Shown here: in pieces, positions 44,248 to 53,571 of the stretch
Numbering within the stretch: the stretch's first letter is position 1
Layout: the number at the start of each line of letters is the position of its first letter
Origin: Verrucomicrobiota bacterium
Lineage (GTDB): Bacteria > Verrucomicrobiota > Verrucomicrobiia > Chthoniobacterales > Xiphinematobacteraceae
Reading direction: 5' to 3'
NCBI GenBank assembly: GCA_023269545.1
Contig: JAHFTB010000002.1
Span: 1 to 64,000, forward strand
Length of the DNA stretch: 64,000 bases
Position numbers and translations under genes: made by a program
Notes under the pieces: model-generated
What the model saw: the letters and a program-made list of their open reading frames with translations, nothing else
What the model was told of the DNA's origin: nothing
Databases searched by the model: none

Positions 44248-44308
44248 AAGTGATACTGGCTTCGCTATAGTTCGCGGTGGGGGGTTTTAGGGAATAGCGA
44301 ATTGCCAA

Positions 44309-45640
44309 CTAAGAACTCTTCTCCAGCGGCATAGGCTCCGCAGGAGGATTGTGTAATACCGCACCCTGTTTTGGCTGAACTTGAATGAGACGCGATCCCT
44401 TGGAATAGGTAAAATAAGAAAATGCCCAATTGAGAAACACGCGGACACGATTCTTGAACCCAACAAGGAAATAAAGGTGGATGAACGCCCAGGCCATCCA
44501 GGCAAGGAATCCGCCAAACTTGAAGATATGCAGATCAGCCACAGCAGCGTGACGTCCAATTGTAGCCATACTCCCCTTATCCAAATATTCAAAAGGCTTG
44601 GTAGCTTCTCCTTTGAGTAAGCGAGAGATGTTACTTCCCACATGGCGTCCCCCTTGCATTGCTGCGGGCGAAACCCCCGGTACGGGAGCACCACTGGTAC
44701 GTTTGGCAAATGCCATATCTCCCACCACAAATACCTCGGGATGGCCGGGGATGCTCATATCCGAATTCACCACCACCCGCCCCTGACGATCTGTTTCCAC
44801 TCCGAGCTGTTTGCCCAAAGGCGATGCCACATTTCCAGCTGCCCAAATTACCGTACGCGTCGGCACAGGGACTCCATCTAGTTCCACATAGTCTTCCGTG
44901 ATATTGGTCACCTTTGTGTTCAGACGAACATCCACATGAAGATCCTTCAGTTGTTGCAGTGCCTTTGCGGAGAGACTAGAATCAAAAACCGGTAGAATTC
45001 GAGGTGCTGCCTCGACCAAGATCACACTTGCATCCGCAGGATTGATATAGCGAAAGTCTTTTTTCAGCGTGAACCGAGCGAGTTCCGAAATAGCCCCAGC
45101 CATTTCGACGCCGGTTGGCCCGCCACCTACAACCACGAACGTCGTTGCCTGCTTGCGCTCTTCAGGATCAGAAGCTTTTTCGGCAACTTCAAATGCGCTC
45201 AGAATACGATGCCGAAGATCGATCGCATCCCGCAATGTCTTGAGGCCGGGGGCATATTGCTCCCATTCGTCTTTTCCAAAATATGAATGACGAGCTCCAC
45301 AAGCCAAAACTAAGTAATCATATCGAAAGGTCAAGTCAGCGGTCACAATCAGCTTGCTGGTGGTATCAATCTTCATCACCTCATCGAGAAAGACTTCCAC
45401 ATTTGCTTGTTCGCACAAAATAGAGCGGATCGGTTTGGCAATGTCAGCTGCCGCCAAGCCCGAAGTCGCTACCTGGTATAAGAGAGGTTGAAAAAGATGG
45501 TGGTTACTCCGATCAATCAAGACGATCCGTACCGGCGCGTCTTTGAGAGCACGCGCCGCCGCCAGTCCTCCAAATCCACCCCCAATAATCACTACGACTG
45601 GCAAATCTGATTTAGTCCCTACCTCACTTATTTCAGTCAT
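44309..45640 (-). CDS. ndh: Type II NADH dehydrogenase (NDH-2)
   Basis: 443 residues. FAD-binding VVIIGGGFGGLAAARALKDA at the start, NAD-binding FVVVGGGPTGVEMAGAISEL in the middle, and the VIWAAGNVASPLGKQL and VFVVGDMAFAKRTSGAPVPG blocks identify NDH-2. It passes electrons from NADH to quinone without pumping protons. A C-terminal membrane-facing region (FLAWMAWAFIHLYFLVGFKN) would bind the membrane. It is divergent from nuoD, giving both a pumping-complex gene and a non-pumping enzyme side by side. Confidence 0.93.
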   Translation of the reverse strand: MTEISEVGTKSDLPVVVIIGGGFGGLAAARALKDAPVRIVLIDRSNHHLFQPLLYQVATSGLAAADIAKPIRSILCEQANVEVFLDEVMKIDTTSKLIVTADLTFRYDYLVLACGARHSYFGKDEWEQYAPGLKTLRDAIDLRHRILSAFEVAEKASDPEERKQATTFVVVGGGPTGVEMAGAISELARFTLKKDFRYINPADASVILVEAAPRILPVFDSSLSAKALQQLKDLHVDVRLNTKVTNITEDYVELDGVPVPTRTVIWAAGNVASPLGKQLGVETDRQGRVVVNSDMSIPGHPEVFVVGDMAFAKRTSGAPVPGVSPAAMQGGRHVGSNISRLLKGEATKPFEYLDKGSMATIGRHAAVADLHIFKFGGFLAWMAWAFIHLYFLVGFKNRVRVFLNWAFSYFTYSKGSRLIQVQPKQGAVLHNPPAEPMPLEKSS

Positions 45641-45766
45641 ACCTATCTAATCTATGCAGAAGTAGGGGGAAATTTCATATAGAAAATATACATCCCCATT
45701 AATAGATTAATAATGAAGTGGTTAAAATAGCAGAAATTTTTATATACTCTTTCGTTTTTCATATTT

Positions 45767-47008
45767 ATGCAAACGTTTGAACAGCCGGACGCACTCGTTC
45801 GCCCTCTCAGCAATACCAATTCGCTTCATACTACGGAACCTCTGGGTGAACGCTTGACTCTCAACATGGGTCCCTCCCACCCTTCGACTCATGGAGTTCT
45901 GAGAATTATATTAGAGCTGGATGGCGAAATCATTACTCAAGCCACACCCGAGATCGGATATTTGCATCGAGGAGATGAAAAAATCGCCGAAAACATGCAA
46001 TATAACCAATTTGTTCCATATACAGACCGGTTGGATTATCTCGCCCCTCTGTCAAATAATGTTGCTTATGCTCTTGCGGTGGAAAAACTCATGGGTTGGG
46101 AGATTCCTCCCCGAGGGAGGGCGATTCGGGTTCTGTGCTGCGAATTAGCCCGGATTTCCTCCCATTTACTAGGGATCGGTGCATATGCAATGGACATTGG
46201 CGCTACAACCGTTTTTCTCTTCACCTTCACCGAACGAGAAAAAATATACAATTTGATCGAATTATTAACCGGTGCGCGATTCACCACTAGTTTCACGCGC
46301 ATCGGAGGGCAAACAAGAGATCTCCCCGAAGGATTTCCTGCAAAAGTAAAAAACTTCATAGACTCCTTTTGTCCGGCCTTGCAGGAAATCGACCAACTTT
46401 TAACCAGAAATCGCATTTTTATAGATCGCACAAAGGATATTGGCGTCATTTCCAAAGAAGATGCCATCGCTTATGGTCTCTCCGGCCCTAATCTTCGTGG
46501 AACCGGTATAGAACATGATCTTCGGAAACGACACCCCTATCTCGACTATGAACAGTACGATTTCGAAATTCCCGTGGGAACCGTCGGAGACTGTTTTGAC
46601 CGCTATCTCGTTCGCATGGAAGAAATGCGGCAGAGCCGCCGAATCTTAGAACAGCTAATAGCCAATTTCCCTTCAGGAGCAATCAATTACACCGACCCGA
46701 AAAACACCCTTCCTCCCAAGACGGCTGTTCTGACGGAAATGGAAGAACTGATTCATCACTTTATTCTCTCCACGGAAGGGGTGGATGCCCCGTCGGGAGA
46801 AATTTATTTTGGCGCTGAAAACCCCAAAGGCGAACTCGGGTTCTATATTTGCAGCCGAGGAGGCGGAGTTCCTTATCGTCTCAAAATTCGCGCCCCTTCC
46901 TTCTCCAATCTGAGCATCCTTTCAAAACTTCTTCCAGGCCATATGATTAGCGATGTAGTCAGCATCTTGGGCAGCATCGATTTCGTTATGGGAGAATGTG
47001 ATCGGTAG
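45767..47008 (+). CDS. nuoD: NADH-quinone oxidoreductase subunit D
   Basis: 413 residues of the 49-kDa subunit of complex I. LTLNMGPSHPSTHGVLRIIL, then EIGYLHRGDEKIAENMQYNQ, YAMDIGATTVFLFTFTERE and the terminal FVMGECDR are characteristic. The protein lines the quinone-reduction site. It stands without nuoB, nuoC or nuoE on either side, so the complex I genes are split in this genome. It is divergent from ndh, and the 126-bp gap is AT-rich and likely holds both promoters. Confidence 0.95.
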   Translation: MQTFEQPDALVRPLSNTNSLHTTEPLGERLTLNMGPSHPSTHGVLRIILELDGEIITQATPEIGYLHRGDEKIAENMQYNQFVPYTDRLDYLAPLSNNVAYALAVEKLMGWEIPPRGRAIRVLCCELARISSHLLGIGAYAMDIGATTVFLFTFTEREKIYNLIELLTGARFTTSFTRIGGQTRDLPEGFPAKVKNFIDSFCPALQEIDQLLTRNRIFIDRTKDIGVISKEDAIAYGLSGPNLRGTGIEHDLRKRHPYLDYEQYDFEIPVGTVGDCFDRYLVRMEEMRQSRRILEQLIANFPSGAINYTDPKNTLPPKTAVLTEMEELIHHFILSTEGVDAPSGEIYFGAENPKGELGFYICSRGGGVPYRLKIRAPSFSNLSILSKLLPGHMISDVVSILGSIDFVMGECDR

Positions 47009-47103
47009 AAAAAGTTCGTGGTACATAGAAGTTGGGGTAGTTTGTCAGCCGTGGCTTCGCTATAGAACCCATCCACTGCTACTTTACGAACCACTCACTC
47101 ACC

Positions 47104-48393
47104 ATGCACCACTTTCATCTCCGCGAAGAAGCCCTTTATTGCGAACAACAGGGACTGTCCGCACTGGCAGCCCAGTATGGAACGCCCCTCTATGTTTACT
47201 CTGCATCGAGTATCCGAGACAATTTTTGCCGTTTGGATACCGCCCTAGCACCTCTGAATCACCTGATTTGTTATGCCGCCAAAGCAAATTCCAATTTGGC
47301 TATTTTAAGTTTATTGGCCCAACTCGGCTCGGGTTTTGACATTGTTTCCGGTGGCGAACTTTATCGAGTTCTCCAGGCGGGAGGGCGAGCCGATCGCTGT
47401 ACCTTTGCGGGCGTGGGCAAGACCCGCCACGAAATCGAGTATGCTCTTCGCGAAGGGGTCTATTGCTTTAATGTGGAATGCGAAGCGGAACTGGAAACGA
47501 TCAATGAGATCGCCGGCATGCTGGGAAAAAAGGCACCTATTGCAATACGCATCAATCCGGACGTCGATGCACGCACCCACCGCTACATCTCCACCGGAAA
47601 GAGCCACAACAAATTCGGCATCGGCTTGGACCGAGCTGAAGAAGTTTATGCCCGGGCAGCCCTCCTTCCTCATCTTCAAATCCGAGGCGTCCAAACCCAT
47701 ATCGGCTCTCAAATTCTGGATGCTCAGCCCTTCGTTGAAGCTATTTGTAAGTTAATCCCTCTCGTCACCCGACTCCGAGAACTATATCAAATTGAGTTCT
47801 TTAGCGTCGGTGGAGGTGTAGGCATCCTCTATAAGGAAGCCCTGGAAAGCGGTTCTCCCGACTGGTGGCAAAAAAACACTTCTTCTCCTCTTACTTTAGA
47901 AAAATACGCCGCGGAACTTCTTCCTCACCTCTCCTCTCTTGGCTTAAAAATCCTTTTCGAGCCAGGACGTAGCCTCGTCGGCAATGCCGGTGTCCTGATT
48001 GCTCAAGTGGTTCAGGTCAAACAAACACCTGCAAAACGCTTCGTCATCGTAGATGCCGGCATGAATGACCTGATTCGGCCCGCCCTTTATGAATCTTTTC
48101 ACCAAGTCATTCCCCTAAAACCTTCCTCTGTCACTCCTGGCGATCTCGCCGATTTGGTAGGACCCGTTTGCGAAAGTGGGGATTTTTTCCTGCAGGACGT
48201 GGCGCTTCCCGAACTACAACCGGGTGACTATATCGCCCTTATGAGCGCAGGCGCCTATGGTTTTGTAATGTCTTCCCGTTATAATTCGCGTCCATTAGTA
48301 GCAGAAGTACTCGTAGAGGGATCGCATTCATTTTTAGTTCGAGAGCGCGAGCAATGGGCAGATCTCATCCGCGGAGAACATTTGGCTATTTAA
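47104..48393 (+). CDS. lysA: Diaminopimelate decarboxylase
   Basis: 429 residues. PLP-dependent enzyme that makes lysine from meso-diaminopimelate. The PLP lysine is in ICYAAKANSNLAILSLLAQL, then HIGSQILDA, the GGGVGI loop, EPGRSLVGNAG, and the CESGDFF active-site cysteine motif. The order and length are standard. It follows nuoD by 96 bp and could share its promoter. Confidence 0.95.
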   Translation: MHHFHLREEALYCEQQGLSALAAQYGTPLYVYSASSIRDNFCRLDTALAPLNHLICYAAKANSNLAILSLLAQLGSGFDIVSGGELYRVLQAGGRADRCTFAGVGKTRHEIEYALREGVYCFNVECEAELETINEIAGMLGKKAPIAIRINPDVDARTHRYISTGKSHNKFGIGLDRAEEVYARAALLPHLQIRGVQTHIGSQILDAQPFVEAICKLIPLVTRLRELYQIEFFSVGGGVGILYKEALESGSPDWWQKNTSSPLTLEKYAAELLPHLSSLGLKILFEPGRSLVGNAGVLIAQVVQVKQTPAKRFVIVDAGMNDLIRPALYESFHQVIPLKPSSVTPGDLADLVGPVCESGDFFLQDVALPELQPGDYIALMSAGAYGFVMSSRYNSRPLVAEVLVEGSHSFLVREREQWADLIRGEHLAI

Positions 48394-48439
48394 AGTATTT
48401 CCCGTATTCAGGGGATACTTACAATAGGTTGCATTAAGC

Positions 48440-49201
48440 TCACAGACGGATCCACTGTGACTCCAAAGTATCTTCCGAAGAAACGCTCCGAGCTAATGTT
48501 GATTCCGGAATAGTGACGCTTACCTCCTCAAGCCTCCCCAAAGAGGCCCCTGGGGCTAATGCGGGCGTATTTTGTTTAGGCTGCCGTACAAAATTCCTCA
48601 ACTGATCTATATATTCCATACATTTTTCCCCATTGAGTTTTAGGTCTTTGTACAGCGGCTGCATGTCCTTTTCCTTGTTTTTTATTTCCTTCTTTATCTG
48701 GTTAAAGCGACCATTTGCAATCTTCAAAAATCCTGCCTGATTCTCCCACTTCGCATTCAATGAATTTAATTCCACTATTTTTGGTGTCAGCTGTTTTCTC
48801 AACTCTTGATAGGGCTCAGAGTATTTTTTATACAATTCGAAATATGCTTCAATCCGCTCGGAATTAGCTTTATCTCGACCCTCTAATAGCAATTTCTTAA
48901 ACTCCCCAAGAAAATGAGAATTCTCAAATTTTCTTGCTAATAAATAGTTATAAAAATTATCGGACATCTCATTTTCATACTTCTTTAAAAAATCAGAAAC
49001 CAGTTTATTTATCTGTTCAGGTCTTTGTAAAACTTCAGCCTGTTTTGCCATTTCTTGTTCTTCAAAGGCTTGTATTTGTTGATTCGTATGATTATATTTT
49101 TCCACGTATACCATCGTTGCCAAATTAATGCCAATGAGGTCAGGATACTCTGGCACCAAGCATTGTTCAAGCTGTTTCCACTTGTTCTGACTCACCATCA
49201 T
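48440..49201 (-). CDS. Coiled-coil protein of unknown function
   Basis: About 253 residues from the ATG at 49201 (the frame is open to 49249). It is almost all charged helix, with coiled-coil-like stretches (QQIQAFEEQEMAKQAEVLQR, NQIKKEIKNKEKDMQPLYKD) and a Ser-rich tail. No signal peptide or membrane segment. Its start overlaps the stop of the membrane protein upstream by 35 bp, so the two are co-translated. No family is recognised. The pair resembles a chaperone/partner or effector operon, but that is inference. Confidence 0.55.
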   Translation of the reverse strand: MMVSQNKWKQLEQCLVPEYPDLIGINLATMVYVEKYNHTNQQIQAFEEQEMAKQAEVLQRPEQINKLVSDFLKKYENEMSDNFYNYLLARKFENSHFLGEFKKLLLEGRDKANSERIEAYFELYKKYSEPYQELRKQLTPKIVELNSLNAKWENQAGFLKIANGRFNQIKKEIKNKEKDMQPLYKDLKLNGEKCMEYIDQLRNFVRQPKQNTPALAPGASLGRLEEVSVTIPESTLARSVSSEDTLESQWIRL

Positions 49202-50054
49202 ATAGCGTGAGACCTGCAGAAATTGCTGTACCAAAACCAGTGCCAACACCTACACTACTAAATAGTAAGTCAATGAATGGAATTTTTCTTATCCAGGAAA
49301 CATTCTCTTTAAGTGTAGATTGCAAAGATTTTTGAATGAGATCTTTCTCTGATTCAGTAAAATCATAGTTATCTAATTTAAACGGAGCGGAAGAAGGCAC
49401 ACGGTAATTGTCATACCCTTCTTTGAACCCTTTCAGCAATTCCATGATCATAACCGGAAAAGTCAAAATTACAGAAGCTTCTGATGCGGCAGCTGCATCG
49501 TAGTCGGCCTTTTCGGAATCTGCACTATTGCTCCATATCAACAACCCGGAAACAGTACTATCTACCAAAAGACCTCCTGCCGCCATTGTATATACTATCG
49601 CTTCACCAACTGTTTGTCGGAACTCACATAGGATGTGCTCTACTGCTGGATGGTCTTCAATGTTGAAATATGAGTTATTTCCATTTATATTAAAATATTC
49701 TTTTATTCTATTCATCTCCTCACGCAGATGTTTTATTGCATAGAGCTCATCCCATACTATTTTCCAAGAAAGGAGTATCCCCAGCCCACCACTTATTCCA
49801 AATAGTATCGAAAGGCATTTCTTTATGTATGATGACAAATTATTTATATCACTCCCTGTGCTAGCAGCTGCCGCAAACATCAATATTATACCCCCAAACA
49901 AATCACTCTTGGCCTTATTTGTCACATGCGGAGGTTCTTTAACATTTACAGATACAGGGGATCTACCCGACGTGGATCTCGTCCATTTCGATTGTTCCAA
50001 AGAGGCTTGAGGCTGTCCCGCTTCGGGCGAGCCGGGGGATGGTGGCGCATCCAC
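49167..50054 (-). CDS. Membrane protein of unknown function, possible translocated protein
   Basis: About 295 residues from a GTG at 50054. A Pro/Ser-rich disordered N-terminus (residues 1-45) precedes hydrophobic segments: LFGGIILMFAAAASTGSD, SILFGISGGLGILLSWKIVW, then TVGEAIVYTMAAGGLLVDST and LLFSSVGVGTGFGTAISAGL. The disordered start plus central hydrophobic hairpins is reminiscent of inclusion-membrane or translocated proteins of intracellular bacteria; no homologous family is recognised. An adjacent frame at 49946-50272 is basic and may be a frameshifted extension. Confidence 0.5.
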   Translation of the reverse strand: MDAPPSPGSPEAGQPQASLEQSKWTRSTSGRSPVSVNVKEPPHVTNKAKSDLFGGIILMFAAAASTGSDINNLSSYIKKCLSILFGISGGLGILLSWKIVWDELYAIKHLREEMNRIKEYFNINGNNSYFNIEDHPAVEHILCEFRQTVGEAIVYTMAAGGLLVDSTVSGLLIWSNSADSEKADYDAAAASEASVILTFPVMIMELLKGFKEGYDNYRVPSSAPFKLDNYDFTESEKDLIQKSLQSTLKENVSWIRKIPFIDLLFSSVGVGTGFGTAISAGLTLYDGESEQVETA

Positions 50055-50300
50055 ATGAACCGATGACTTCCTCTTCTTGAGTACAAAGGAGAGAAAATCA
50101 AATCCACTGCCTTATGAGAAAATTTCGAGCGATGACGCGCTTTTCTTGACCGACGCACTCCGGAAAGCCTAGGGTGTATTTCTAAATTGGGAGGGGACGG
50201 CGTTTGTGAAGAAAAAACCAACGCAACGGCCTCCGGAGGACTCCAGTGGGTCCGATAATGCCGCATCATCACTCCCTTGTATACCTAACATCTACCTACC

Positions 50301-50897
50301 TTGAGCTGGTTACTTTTTCGACGCTTTTTAGCAAAACCTTTTCAGGTTGCCTACTGTTGCCCTAGTTCTCCCTTCTTAACTCGCCAGGTTGCGAAGAGAA
50401 TGGACTTTTCCAAACCCCGGATCATCGTTGAACTTGGACCTGGAGAAGGTTGCCACACTCGACGCATTGCAAAAAAGATGTGTCCCAATTCCCGTCTGGT
50501 TCTTTTTGAGCTGGATAAAGATTTTTGTCGACACCTCCACAAACAATTTCGACACGATCCGCGTATCACCATTTTGAATACGGACGCCATGTGCATAGCA
50601 GAAGAACTGGAACGCCTTGGCAACCCGAGCTGTGATTATGTGGTGTCAGGAATCCCCTTCTTCGTAATCGAGGCTCATACCAAGTTGCGCATGCTAGAGA
50701 ATATTGGAAAAGGGATGGCACCGGGAGCTTCTTTCATCACCTATCAGATCTCCCTGGAACTCAAAGAGTATGCTCGTCAGTTCCATCTGCGTCATCACGA
50801 ATTTTGTTTGTTGAACATCCCTCCCATTAATATCTTAGAATTCTTGAAGCCAATGGAATCTCCCGTAGAAACCTCTCTTTCCGTTTCAGCTATATAG
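50301..50897 (+). CDS. Phospholipid N-methyltransferase-like (KsgA-superfamily) methyltransferase
   Basis: 198 residues from a TTG start, kept because RRFLAKPFQVAYCCPSSPFL is the conserved opening block of small phospholipid methyltransferases. The SAM site is IIVELGPGEGCHTRRIAKKM, followed by DYVVSGIPFFVIEAHTKLRM. Members methylate phosphatidylethanolamine or are related to rRNA dimethylases; the short length and the PF motif favour the lipid type. Substrate not certain. Confidence 0.75.
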   Translation: MSWLLFRRFLAKPFQVAYCCPSSPFLTRQVAKRMDFSKPRIIVELGPGEGCHTRRIAKKMCPNSRLVLFELDKDFCRHLHKQFRHDPRITILNTDAMCIAEELERLGNPSCDYVVSGIPFFVIEAHTKLRMLENIGKGMAPGASFITYQISLELKEYARQFHLRHHEFCLLNIPPINILEFLKPMESPVETSLSVSAI

Positions 50898-51031
50898 TGA
50901 AATTCATTTCAAATAACTTGTTAATAACAAGCGATTTATAAAAACTCATGTTTCTTGCGGAAAAAATGGAAAAAATCTCTGCAAACCGTCTTGAAAAGGA
51001 TCGCTACTTGATTGAAAATTTTTGATTCACC

Positions 51032-52219
51032 ATGAGCAGCATTCTCGACCCAAAACGGTGTGACTCCGTAGAACTCAGTAATGATGAAATTGCACGCTAC
51101 TCCCGGCACCTCATCATGCCCGAAGTCACTCTGGAAGGACAAAAAAAACTCAAAGTCGCTCGTGTTCTTTGCATTGGAACGGGGGGACTCGGCTCTCCCA
51201 TTGCCTTGTATCTCGCCGCAGCCGGAGTCGGTTGCCTCGGTTTAGTAGATTTTGATGTGGTGGACTATTCGAATCTCCAACGCCAAATTCTGCACGGAAC
51301 AAAAGACGTCGGTCGAAAGAAAATCAATAGCGCACGGGATCGAATCAAAGACATCAATCCCAATGTGCAAGTGGTCCTCCACGACACCCTCTTCCACAGC
51401 AGCAATGCCCTGGAAATTGTAAAAGACTACGATTTGGTAATCGATGGCACCGATAATTTCCCCACCCGCTATCTTTCAAATGATGTCTGCGTTTTTCTAA
51501 AAAAACCCAATGTCTATGGTTCCATTTTTAGATTTGAAGGACAAAGCACCGTCTTCGCCCCCCACCTTGGCGGCCCCTGCTACCGCTGCCTCTTTCCGGA
51601 ACCGCCCCCTCCCGGCATGGTTCCTAGCTGTGCAGAAGGCGGAGTTCTGGGAGTCCTCCCCGGCCTAATCGGCATCCTTCAAGCCATTGAATGCGTCAAA
51701 CTCCTCATGGGAATAGGAGAGCCCCTTATTGGCAGACTCATGCATTTTGATGCCCTAAAAATGAAATTCCGCGAATTTAAAGTTCGCAAAGATCCTTCCT
51801 GTCCCGTCTGCGGAGAGCATCCATCCATTACTGAACTCATTGACTACGACCAGTTTTGCGGAATTCCTCAAGCAAAGGCAGCCGAAGAAGCAGCCCCCCC
51901 CTTACGAGAAGTGAGCGTGGAAGCACTCAAGAGGAAGCTTGATTCTGGTACACCTGTAACCCTTTTGGACGTGCGCGAACCTTACGAATACGACATCGCG
52001 CGCATTCCTGGCGCCCGACTGATTCCTCTCGGCGACCTCGCTTCCCGCATGAACGAACTCGATACCGCCGATGAAATCTACATCCATTGCAAAATGGGTG
52101 GAAGAAGTGCAACCGCGGTGCGTCAACTACAAGACGCTGGTTTCAGTAAATTATTCAATGTGGAAGGGGGTATTCTTGCCTGGTCCGAAAGAATCGATCC
52201 TTCCGTTCCTAAATATTAA
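51032..52219 (+). CDS. moeB: MoeB/ThiF adenylyltransferase fused to rhodanese (MoeZ-like)
   Basis: 395 residues. The E1-like ATP site is LCIGTGGLGSPIALYLAAAG, the zinc CxxC pairs are CYRCLFPEPP and CPVCGEHPS. The C-terminal rhodanese domain (TLLDVREPYEYDIARIPGAR) has its active cysteine in IYIHCKMGGRSATAVRQ. It activates a ubiquitin-like sulfur-carrier C-terminus by adenylation and then loads sulfur, for molybdopterin, thiamine or thiolated cofactors. The stop codon is formed by the TAAC of the family-1 repeat that follows. Confidence 0.93.
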   Translation: MSSILDPKRCDSVELSNDEIARYSRHLIMPEVTLEGQKKLKVARVLCIGTGGLGSPIALYLAAAGVGCLGLVDFDVVDYSNLQRQILHGTKDVGRKKINSARDRIKDINPNVQVVLHDTLFHSSNALEIVKDYDLVIDGTDNFPTRYLSNDVCVFLKKPNVYGSIFRFEGQSTVFAPHLGGPCYRCLFPEPPPPGMVPSCAEGGVLGVLPGLIGILQAIECVKLLMGIGEPLIGRLMHFDALKMKFREFKVRKDPSCPVCGEHPSITELIDYDQFCGIPQAKAAEEAAPPLREVSVEALKRKLDSGTPVTLLDVREPYEYDIARIPGARLIPLGDLASRMNELDTADEIYIHCKMGGRSATAVRQLQDAGFSKLFNVEGGILAWSERIDPSVPKY

Positions 52220-52378
52220 CTGACGTTACGCACTTTGAGGGATTTCTCTCGGCGACCTCGCTTCCCGCATGAACGAACTCGATACCGCCGATGGAATCTA
52301 CATCCATTGCAAGCTCTGGGAGCAAAAAAACCATTTTAGCCTACAAGGTTTCCCTTTTTTGCGTCACCTCACATATTA
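52217..52378 (+). repeat. Repeat family 1 copy carrying a 72-bp insertion copied from moeB
   Basis: The repeat reads TTAACTGACGTTACGCACTTT-GAGG, is broken at about 52240, and resumes at AGCTCTGGGAGCAAAAAAAC through GCGTCACCTCACA. The inserted 52241-52312 equals 52021-52092 of the rhodanese region with only two changes (C to T and A to G). The copy lies exactly 220 bp downstream of its source. Confidence 0.9.
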
Positions 52379-52542
52379 ACTCATGCTCCTGTGTGTCACA
52401 CAGAGGCATTACTTCGTCGCTAAAATAAAGGGAACAGGCGGCTGTAAAAAGTGTTCTGATACCATCTCCTTTATCCACCACCCACTTCTGTGAAAGAGAG
52501 CAAAACCGGTATATGAAGGAGACTACAGACCGTATCCGTCAA

Positions 52543-53313
52543 TTATTTGGAATGTAAGAAATAAATGAGTCCTAATATTAACCCGGCTGTACCAGTCTGA
52601 AAACCTAGCATCCATTTGATCATATCGGTCTTGAAATGTCCTATGACCCCCATTATTTTTGTTTCCAGCTCGGCTATTTTTTCGGTGAGCCTTGTTTCCA
52701 CCTGAGCTATTTTTTCGGTGAGCCCTATTTCCACCTGGGCTATTTTTTCGGTGAGCCCTATTTCCACCTGGGCTATTTTTTCGGTGAGCTCTATTTCCCC
52801 CTCGGCTATTTTTTCGGTGAGCCTTGTTTCCACCTGAGCTATTTTTTCGGTGAGCCCTATTTCCACCTGAGCTATTTTTTCGGTGAGCCCTATTTCCACC
52901 TGAGCTATTTTTTCGGTGAGCCCTATTTCCACCTGGGCTATTTTTTCGGTGAGCCCTATTTCCACCTGGGCTATTTTTTCGGTGAGCCCTATTTCCACCT
53001 GGGCTATTTTTTCGGTGAGCTCTATTTCCCCCTCGGCTATTTTTTCGGTGAGCCTTGTTTCCACCTGGGTGATTTTTTCGGTGAGCCTTGTTTCCGCCTG
53101 GGTTCCCTGTTCCGTGGCTCTTGTTTCCGCCTGGGCTGTATCAGTTTTTAGTTCAGTCTTCAACTCAGCTAGCTCGACTTTCAAAACGTCATTGGTGACC
53201 AAATTACTGTTTTGAATGGATTCCATAACCTGCCCAACTATACCTTCGGCTTGAGGAGGTGTAAATCCTTTGTCTTCCAGGCACTGCAACTGTTCCAACG
53301 TATTGAAGCTCAT
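52543..53313 (-). CDS. DUF1640-like coiled-coil membrane protein with 13 undecapeptide repeats
   Basis: About 256 residues from the ATG at 53313. A short N-terminal domain (NTLEQLQCLEDKGFTPPQAE) is followed by 13 units of 11 residues with the core LTEKIAQVEIG and variants VETR, EGEIE and ELETK, then a C-terminal helix GFQTGTAGLILGLIYFL. The arrangement fits the CCDC90/DUF1640 group: coiled coil with C-terminal membrane anchor. Its function is unknown. The array of 33-bp units suggests rapid length change between strains. Confidence 0.7.
   Translation of the reverse strand: MSFNTLEQLQCLEDKGFTPPQAEGIVGQVMESIQNSNLVTNDVLKVELAELKTELKTDTAQAETRATEQGTQAETRLTEKITQVETRLTEKIAEGEIELTEKIAQVEIGLTEKIAQVEIGLTEKIAQVEIGLTEKIAQVEIGLTEKIAQVEIGLTEKIAQVETRLTEKIAEGEIELTEKIAQVEIGLTEKIAQVEIGLTEKIAQVETRLTEKIAELETKIMGVIGHFKTDMIKWMLGFQTGTAGLILGLIYFLHSK
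52657..53085. repeat. Tandem array of 13 x 33-bp units (inside the coiled-coil gene)
   Basis: Each unit reads, on the plus strand, a variant of CTGGGCTATTTTTTCGGTGA followed by GCCCTATTTCCAC. Five consecutive units (3-7) encode the same undecapeptide, pointing to recent expansion. The order of variants VETR-EGEIE-VEIG occurs twice, so a block of several units has also been duplicated. Confidence 0.9.
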
Positions 53314-53440
53314 AAGTGAAATGGTTTTCGCGAAATTACACACACAACCACGCTTTCACCATGACCAGCGCCTTCGATTTTTTCTTTTGGACTGCTTAAA
53401 AGCGATGCTCGGACTTGCTGCTATCCGGAATTGCGTACAC

Positions 53441-53527
53441 AATCACAACGGATATGAGCCGAACCTCCCTAAGCGCAGAAAAACTTCTGGAAATGCCCCC
53501 GCAATAGTCTTTTTGGACAGGTTCTTA
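53441..53527 (-). mobile_element. Half copy of the cruciform MITE-like element
   Basis: ATCACAACGGATAT, then CCTCCCTAAG, GCAGAAAAACTTCTGG, GCCCCCGCAATAGTCTTTTT and GGACAGGTTCTTA. It matches the reverse complement of 30511-30600 with a small deletion, so one terminal repeat and part of the first hairpin. It lies between the coiled-coil gene and gyrA. Confidence 0.75.
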
Positions 53528-53571
53528 GGAAGTTTTATGCCCTAAAGAGGGGGGGCGCAGAAGAAGGCATT

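Noticed and set aside
52657-53085. CRISPR-like regular repeats
   Set aside because: Units are contiguous with no unique spacers and keep an 11-residue reading frame, so it is a coding tandem repeat.
52636-53151. 171-codon frame with YFFGEPYFHLG repeats
   Set aside because: This is the antisense of the 33-bp repeat array; the coiled-coil reading on the minus strand matches a known architecture and includes its N- and C-terminal domains.
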